Assembly (NCBI RefSeq): GCF_900606115.1
Contig: NZ_UWPJ01000012.1
Span: 1 to 64,000, forward strand
From: Pigmentiphaga humi
GTDB lineage: Bacteria; Pseudomonadota; Gammaproteobacteria; Burkholderiales; Burkholderiaceae_B
DNA length: 64,000 bases
Reading direction: 5' to 3'
Both the position numbers and the translations under genes were made by a program. Positions 53,101-62,100 of this stretch are shown piece by piece (the stretch's first letter is position 1; every line of letters starts with the position of its first letter). The notes beneath the pieces were generated by a model. The model saw only the letters and a list, made by a program, of their open reading frames with translations, searched no databases and had not been told where the DNA came from.

Positions 53101-56100
53101 CGACAACGGCCAGTTGATCGTCACCGATGCCGATGCCGGCCAGTCCGCCATCGACACCGCCATTGTTCCTGTCGCCAGCGCCGGCGCGCTAGGCGCGATC
53201 ACCATCGACGCCGATGGCAACTGGACCTATTCCGTCCCCAACGCCGACGTCCAGTACCTGAAGGCCGGCGAGACCAAGGTCGAGACCTTCACCGTCACCT
53301 CGATCGACGGCACCACCCACGACATCGTCATCACCATCACCGGGACCGAAGACGCACCGGTATTCAACGGCCAGGATACCGGCGCCGTCGTCGAAGACGC
53401 CGCCAATCCCACGCTGACCGACAGCGGCCAGTTGATCGTCACCGATGCCGACGCCGGCCAGTCCGCCATCGATACCGCCATTGCGCCCGTCCCCAGCGCC
53501 GGCTCCCTGGGCGCGATCACCATCGACGCGGATGGAAACTGGACCTATTCCGTCCCCAATGCCGACGTCCAGTACCTGAAAGACGGCGAAACCAAGGTCG
53601 AGACCTTCACGGTCACCTCGATCGACGGCACCACCCACGACATCGTCATCACCATCACCGGCACCGAAGATGCCCCGGTATTTTCCGGCGACGACGCGGG
53701 CAGCGTGGTCGAGGATGCCGCCAACCCGTTGCTGGTCGACAGCGGCCGCCTTATCGTCACCGACGCCGATGCCGGACAATCGGCTATCGACATCGGCGTC
53801 GTACCCGTCGCCAGCGCCGGCGCGCTGGGTTCGATCACCATCGATGCCAATGGCAACTGGACCTACTCGGTACCCAACGCCGCCGTCCAGTACCTGACCC
53901 AGGACGAGACCAAGATCGAAACCTTCACCGTCACCTCGATCGACGGCACCGCCCACGACATCGTCATCACCATTACCGGCACCAACGACGTCCCGGTGGT
54001 AACGAACGACGCCCGCACCATTGTCGAGGACGTGGCCGTCTCCGGTGGACTGCTCTCAACCTCCGGCGCCGTCACGATCACCGATACCGATGCGGGTCAG
54101 TCCAGCTTCGACCCGGCCACGACCACCTTCACCGGCTCCACCGTGACCGGCGGCAGCCAATTGGGCACCCTGATCGTCAATACCAACGGCACGTATACCT
54201 ACACCGTCGGCAATGCCCTGCCCGAGGTCCAGGCCCTGGCCGTGGGCGAATCCATCATCGAGACCTATACGGTCGCCTCTGCCGATGGCTCCGCCACCAG
54301 CACGATCACGATCACGATCCTCGGCACCAACGACATTCCCGTCATCTCGGGCGTCTCCACCGGCGCCCTGACCGAAGACGACCTCGTCAACACGGCCACC
54401 GGCCAGCTCACCGTGGCGGACGTCGATACCTCCGACACCCACACCTGGACTTTCAGGACGTCCGGCAACGGCGCCGAGACCGGCGCCTACGGCGATATCG
54501 TGATCGACGCCGCGGGCCAGTGGACCTACACCCTGGACAACACCAAGACCCAGGCACTCAAGGCCGGCGAGACCCGCGAAGAACGCTTCACCGTCCTGGT
54601 CGATGACGGCCATGGCGGCACCGATGAGCAGGAAATCGTCGTTACCATCACCGGCGCCAACGACCTGTCCGTCGTCACCGACGATGCCGGGTCCGTAACC
54701 GAGGACGTCGGTGTCTCCGCCACCGGCATGCTGGCCACGGCCGGCGCCGTCACCATCACGGATCTCGACGCCGGCGAGGCCGGGTTCGATCCGGCCACCA
54801 CCGCCTTCACGAGTTCCACCGTGGCCGGCGGCAGCCAGCTCGGCACCCTCATCGTCAATCCCAATGGTACGTACACCTACACCGTCAACAATGCCCTGCC
54901 CGAGGTGCAGGCGCTGGCCGTGGGCGAGTCCATCGTCGAGACCTATACCGTCGCTTCCACCGATGGCAGTGCCACCAGCACGATCATTATTACCATCCTC
55001 GGCACCAATGACCTTCCCGTCATCTCGGGCATCGCCACCGGCGCCCTGACCGAGGACGACGCTGTCGATACGGCCATCGGCCAGCTCACCGTCGCCGACG
55101 TTGATGCGTCCGACACCCATACCTGGACCTTCAAGTCCAACGGTACCGACTCGGAAGCGGGCACCTACGGAGACATCGTCATCGATGCCACCGGGCAGTG
55201 GACCTACACCCTGGATGCCTCCAAAGCCCAAGCGCTCAAAGCTGGCGAGACCTACCAGGAACGCTTCACCGTCCTGGTCGACGACGGCCACGGCGGCACC
55301 GACGAGCAGGAAGTCGTCGTCACCCTGACCGGCACCGAAGATGCGCCGGTATTCACTGGCCAGGACACAGGCGCTGTCACCGAAGACGCCACAAATCCGA
55401 CGCTGACCGACAGCGGTCGCCTGATCGTCACCGACGACGATGCCGGACAATCGGCTATCGACATCGGCGTCGCCCCCGTCGCCAGCGCCGGCACGCTAGG
55501 GTCGATCACTATCGACACCAACGGCAACTGGACTTATTCGGTGTCCAACGCCGCCGTCCAGTACCTGGCCCAGGACGAGACCAAGATCGAAACCTTCACG
55601 GTCACGTCGATCGACGGAACGACCCACGATATCGTCATCACCATTACCGGCACCAACGATGTCCCGGTAGTGAGCAACGACGCCCGCACCATCGTCGAAG
55701 ACGTCGCCGTCTCCGGCGGACTGCTCTCGACTTCCGGCGCCGTCACCATTACCGACACCGATGCCGGACAGTCCAGCTTCGACCCGGCCACCACCGCTTT
55801 CACCAGTTCCACCGTGGCTGGCGGCAGCCAGTTGGGCAGCCTGGTCGTCAATGCCAACGGCACCTACACCTACACCGTCGGCAACGCTCTGCCTGAAGTC
55901 CAGGCGCTGGCCGTGGGCGAGTCCATCGTCGAGACCTATACGGTCGCCTCCGCCGATGGCTCCGCCACCAGCACGATCACCATTACCATCCTCGGCACCA
56001 ATGACGCGCCAGCCATCTCGGGCATCTCGACCGGCGCGCTGACCGAAGACGATCCCGTCACGACCGCCACCGGCCAGCTCGCCGTGACCGACGTCGATAC

Positions 56101-59100
56101 CTCCGACACCCATACCTGGACGTTCAAGTCCAATGGCACCGACTCGGATACCGGCGCCTACGGATCCATCGCCATCGACGCCACCGGCCAGTGGACCTAC
56201 ACGCTGGACAACGCCAAGACCCAAGCGCTCAAGGCCGGCGAAACCCGCGAGGAACGCTTCACCGTCCTGGTCGATGACGGCCATGGCGGCACCGACGAGC
56301 AGGAAATCGTCGTTACCATCACCGGCACCAACGACCTGCCGGCATTCTCCGGCGACGACGCAGGCAGCGTGATCGAAGACGCCGCCAACCCGACGCTCAC
56401 TGACACCGGACGCCTCATCGTCACCGATGACGATACCGGCCAATCGGCCATCGATACCGCTATCGCGCCCGTCCCCAGCGCCGGCGCCCTGGGCGCGATC
56501 ACCATCGACGCCAACGGCAACTGGACCTATTCGGTGCCCAACGCCGACGTCCAGTACCTGAAGGCGGGCGAAACCAAGGCCGAGATCTTCACCGTCACGT
56601 CGATCGACGGCACCACCCACGACATCGTCATCACCATTACCGGCACCGAAGATGCGCCGGTATTCTCCGGCGACGACGCAGGCAGCGTGGTCGAAGATGC
56701 CGCCAACCCGACACTGACCGACAGCGGCCGGTTGATCGTCACCGATGCCGACGCCGGACAGTCCGCCATCGACACTGCCGTTGCGCCCATCCCCAGCGGC
56801 GGCGCGCTGGGCGCGATCACCATCGACGCCGACGGCAACTGGACCTACTCCGTCCCCAATGCCGACGTCCAGTACCTGAAAGCCGGCGAAACCAAGACCG
56901 AGACCTTCACGGTTACCTCCATCGACGGCTCGACCCACGACATCGTCATCACCATTACCGGCACCAACGACGTGCCGGCCGTGACCGACGGCACCGGGGC
57001 CGTCACCGAGGATGCGGGCGTCACGCCCGCGGGGTTGCTGTCGACCTCCGGTTCGGTGACCGTCAACGATCCGGATGCCGGCCAGTCCGCTTTCGACCCG
57101 GCCACCCTCGCCTTCACCGGCACCACGCTGGGCGGCGGCGGCCAATTGGGCATCCTGACGGTCAATGCCAACGGAACGTACACTTACAATGTCCGGAACG
57201 ATCTCCCGCCGGTCCAGCACCTGGCGGTGAACGAAACCATCGTCGAGACCTACACGGTCACGTCGGCCGACGGCACCGCTACCAGCACCATTACCATCAC
57301 CATTCACGGCACGAACGACGATCCCGTCCTGAGCGGCGACTCGAGCGGGACCTTGCTGGAGGACGGTCCGACCGACCAGGTCAGCGGCAACCTGCAGATC
57401 GCGGACGCCGATACCAGCGACACGCATACCCTGAGCATCCCGACCGATCAGCAGGCGCAGTACGGAACCGCCACCGTCACGCCGGCGGGCACCTGGACCT
57501 ACGTGCTGAACAACGCCGATCCGGCAGTCCAGGCGCTGGCGCTGGGCGAGACCATGACGGACACGTTCACCGTGCTGGTCGACGACAACCATGGCGGCAC
57601 CGACACCCAGCTCGTCACCATCACCCTATACGGCACCAACGACACGCCGGTCGCAATCGCCGACGCCGGCACGGTCAAGGAGTCGGGCGTGCGCAACGGC
57701 GGCAACACGGCCGAGGCGGGCACCGGCTCGGTCACGGCCAATGTGCTGGCCAATGACACCGACGTGGATCACGGCTCGGTGCTGAACGTCACCGGCCTGG
57801 TGTACGACGGCAGCCCCTATGCTCTGGGCAGCGCCATCACGACCGTCTACGGCACCCTCACGCTGGCCGCCAACGGCCAGTACACCTATACCTTGGACAA
57901 CAATCGCGCAGCCACCCAGGCGCTGCCGCAGGGCACCTCGGCCACGGAGACGTTCACCTACACGATCGCCGACCAGTACGGCGCCTCCTCCACCGCGAAC
58001 CTGGTCATCACGGTCCAAGGCACCAACGACGTGCCGGTGATCACCTCGGCGGCGGAGGATGCGCAGGGCGCCGTCGTCGAAGCCAATGCCGGCAGCGCCG
58101 GCACGTCGGCCGCCACCGGCACGCTGACCTCGACCGACGTCGATACCGGACACACCGCGACGTGGTCGATGCAATCGACCAACGGCACCTACGGCACCAT
58201 CTCGATCGATGCCGCGACGGGAACGTGGACCTATACGCTGGACAACACCCGCACCGCCACCCAGGAGCTGCAAACCGGACAGACCGAGACAGAAACCTTC
58301 ACCGCGCGGGTAACCGACGAGCACGGCGCCTTCTCGACCCAGACCATCACCGTCCAGGTAAGCGGCTCCAACGACCCGGTGACGGCGGTCGACGATACGC
58401 GCACACTGAGCGAGGATCCGGCCGGAGGCCAGGTCACCGGCAACGTATTCGCCAACGACCTCGACGTGGACGATATGCTGAGCCTGGTCGAATTCCAGGT
58501 CGCGGGCGATCCCGCGACCTACGGCCCCGGCGATACGGCCACCATTGCCGGAGTCGGCACGATCAGCATCGCCCTCGACGGCGCCTATACATTCGCGCCG
58601 CTGGCCGACTACGCCGGCAGCGTCCCGGTGATCACCTACACGGTCGAAGAAAGCCGCGCCGGCGGCGTGTCGGATACGGCGACGCTGACCTTGACTATCA
58701 CGCCGGTGGCCGACGCACCCGAGCTCGGCGCCGCGCCTGCTCCGTTCACGCCCGAGGATACGGCCGTGGCCCTGGGCCTTCATGCGCCCTCGCTCACCGA
58801 CACGGTGGCCGGCGGCGGCAGCTATCCCGAGCGCCTGGGCGCGATCACGCTTACCGGCGTCCCCGACGGCGCCCAGCTGAACTACGGCGCTGCGAGCCAG
58901 ACGGCGACCGGCGGGGCCATCGTCATCATCCTGACCGACCTGGAAGCCGACGACAAGCTGCTCGCCGACGTACGCACCGCCAATCCGGGCGCCTGGCTCA
59001 TGACCTCGGCCGAATACGAAGCCATGACCATCACGCCGCCGGCGCACTCCGGCGCCAACATCGGCCTGACGGTCTCGGTCACCAGCTACGAGGTGGACGG

Positions 59101-62100
59101 CAGCGGCACCCCGTTGGCGGACATCGACGGCGCGACCTCCACCCAGGCCGTTGCCGTCGACGTACGGGCGGTGACCGATCCGGTGGGCTTGCAGATCTCC
59201 AGCACCGACGGCGGCACCCTGGGCAGCACCGCCACGGTGAGCATCGACGAAGACGCCACCGTCAACCTCAAGACACTGCTGGCGGCGACATTCAACGATC
59301 TCGACGGCAGCGAGGTCAGGTCGTTCACGATCACCAACGGCAGCGGCCATGCCATCGTGCTCAACGGCACGACCATCGGCGCGGGCGGCAGCATGACCGT
59401 CGCGGCGCCGGGCATGGCCACTTCCGCTTCCGGCCTGCCCGACCTGAACATCGGCGGCGTCCGGGATTTCAGCGGACAGCTGCACGGCATCACCATTACG
59501 CTGAATGCGAAGGACACCGACGGCGACAGCCCCTCGGCCTCGCCCGGACAACCGAATGCGCCCTTGGAGCAGACGGCCAGCGTCACCCTGGACCTGGACG
59601 TGCAGGCGGTCGTCGACAACGCGACGAGCCCGGCGATCAACGGCACCGAGGATACGCCCATCCTGTTCCTCGCGGACTTCGCGCTGGGCGATAGCGACGG
59701 CAGCGAAACCTTGACCGGGCTGGTGATCCAGGGCTTGCCGGCCGGCTGGCAGCTGTTCGCCAGCGCAGGCAGCGCCACGCCGCTGTTCACCGGCGACGGC
59801 GTCGCCAGCTACACCGTCGATGCCGGCGACCTGGACAGCGGCAGCGCCACCGCCGCGTTCCGCGACTACGTGCTGCTGCCGCCCCCCCACAGCAGCGCGG
59901 ACATCCAGGTCACGGTGCAGGCCTCGATCCATGACGACGCGGTCAACACGGTCTCGGCCTCCGGCACGAAGACGGTCACCATCCCGATAACGGTCGCGCC
60001 CGCCGCTGAAATCGTCGGCAATGACTCCGACGGCGACGGCAACCCCGATCTGACGATGACCCTCGGACACACTTACGGCGCGGGCGTCTCGGGCACCGAA
60101 GACCAGTGGTTCGCCCTGAACCAGGATGGCTTCGACCTGAAGGCCGGCTGGAGCAACCAGGACGGCGACGAAGCCGTCTACGCCCTGCTCACGCCGGTGC
60201 TGGTGACCGGCGTGTCCGGCGAACAGGCCATCGGCGCGGAATTCCGCTACTCCACCGACGGAGGCATCAGCTGGATCACGCTGGCCTACGACGGCGATCC
60301 GGTCGAGATTCCGATGGCGTACCTCGATACGGTGCAATTCCTCGGCCCGGACAACGTCGCAGGCGTCTTCCGCATCGACGTGCAGGCCAGGACCGTCGAT
60401 ACGGATCCGGACCCGGCGGGCGGCTCGGACACCCAGACGTCCGGCACTGCCACGCTGGGCAACATCGTCCTCGCGCCGGAAGCGGACCAAGCCGCGGTGA
60501 GCGCCACGGTGCAGCCGGGACGGGAAGACCAGGACATTCCGCTGGCGGTGCGGCCGACCAGCAGCGACCCCAACGAGACGTTCAACGTCACGTTCAGCGG
60601 TCTGCCGCCCGGGGCCAAACTGTTCTACGGCGGGGTCGAACAGACGCTGGCGGGGGGTTCGGTCACAATCGACGGCTTCGACCCATTGACATCCCTGGCG
60701 GTGCGCGCGCCGGAAAACAGCAATGACAACTTCGATATCGGAATCTCGGTGGTGACGGTCGACACGGTCAATGGCGCCACCAGCATCTCCGGTTCGCCGA
60801 CCACGTTGACGCTGCCCGTCATGGTCAAGGGCGTGGCCGATGCGCCGGACGTGATCATGCGCCAGGACGATCCGGACATCGCCCCCGAAGACCTGCCCTT
60901 CACCGAGCAGCAGTTCGAAACGCAGGGCATCGCGCTCAAGGACTTGATCACCCATGCGGCCCTGACCGACACGGACGGCTCCGAAACGCTGACCTTCCGC
61001 ATTACCGGACTGGATCCGGCCTTCGCCATCGAAGGCGCCACCTTCATGGGCGGCAGCGGCCTGACGCGCGAGTGGGTCGTGACCATGTCCCAGCTGCAGG
61101 GCGCGGCCAAGCTGGTCGGCCCCGAGCACTTCAGCGGCACGGTCACCGGCTCGCTGTACGCGATCAGCACGGAGAACGACGGCGATTCGCATACCAGCGC
61201 GGATCTCGGCCTGGTGGCGGTCGTCACGCCCAGTCCCGAGTCCGACATGACCATCACGTCCCAGGTGCAGGAAGACACCTACAGCAAGGTCGCCTTCACG
61301 ATCTCGAACAACCATGGCGATGCCGACGAGGCCTTGACCAAGGTGTGGATCAAGGTGGCGGACGTGGACGGCAACCCGAACTACTCGCTGCACCTGGGCG
61401 ACGGCGGCCCCGACCTGGCAAGCGCCAGCCTGGCCATCGTCGTCAAAGACGGAGAAGACTACTACGAGCTGAGCGGCGCGCAGATCGACGACATCTACGC
61501 GCTGACCCTGGCCAACGTGGCGCACAACACACCGTCCGCGCCCGCGATGGAGTTCGAGGTCAAGTACGAGATCACCGACTACAGCAACGACGGCACGACC
61601 GGGCCGGTCACCATGGAGAAAGACAGCTCGCACAGCCTGCACGTCGCGCCCGTGACCGATCCTGTCTCGCTGGACGCCACCGGCATGGGCGGCACGTCCG
61701 GGACCGTCAGCCAGGACGGCGGCATCTTCAGCTACATGGCCCACGAGGGCTCGTCCTTCCATTTCGGCATCGATATCGGCAAGGTGCCCGACGCGCTGGC
61801 CGGCCAGCCGGACTACGACGGCAGCGAACAGCTCACCCGCATCCTGGTCGAAGGCGTGCCCAGCGGCGTCGTGGTGGAAGGGCTGGAAATCGGCGGCGTC
61901 ACCATCGAAGCCAGCTTCATCGGCGGCAACGAATGGCTGATCGTGGTTCCCGACGCCGCTTACAGCCGCTTCGACGGCGTCATTGCCGGACAGGTGATCT
62001 TCACCATCCATGGCGCGCGCGTCGAAGATCTCGCGGACGCTCCCATCCAGGTCACCGTCGTGACGCAGGATGCCGGCACGAGCGGCGCGCAGGCCGAAGA

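Larger units (their letters stand above)
42257..57631 (+). repeat. array of 47 VCBS-like repeats of three kinds
   Basis: Repeats start with G-[TS]-x-D and form three kinds. A: 318 bases (106 residues), APVFTGQDAG...NADVQYLKAGE, 25 copies. B: 342-348 bases, VPVVTNDARTIVEDV...GTYTYTVGNALPEVQ, 11 copies. C: 330 bases (the last 324), VISGVSTGALTEDD...DDGHGGTDEQE, 11 copies. Order: ABC three times; A6-B-C; A6-B-C-B-C-A-B-C twice; A2-B-C. Unit lengths sum to the observed 15,375 bases. Many units are near-identical in DNA, so recent copying or gene conversion is likely. Confidence 0.9.

Noticed and set aside
42257-57631. CRISPR array or satellite DNA
   Set aside because: The periodicity is about 318-348 bases, fully coding in one frame, with no short spacer/repeat pattern.
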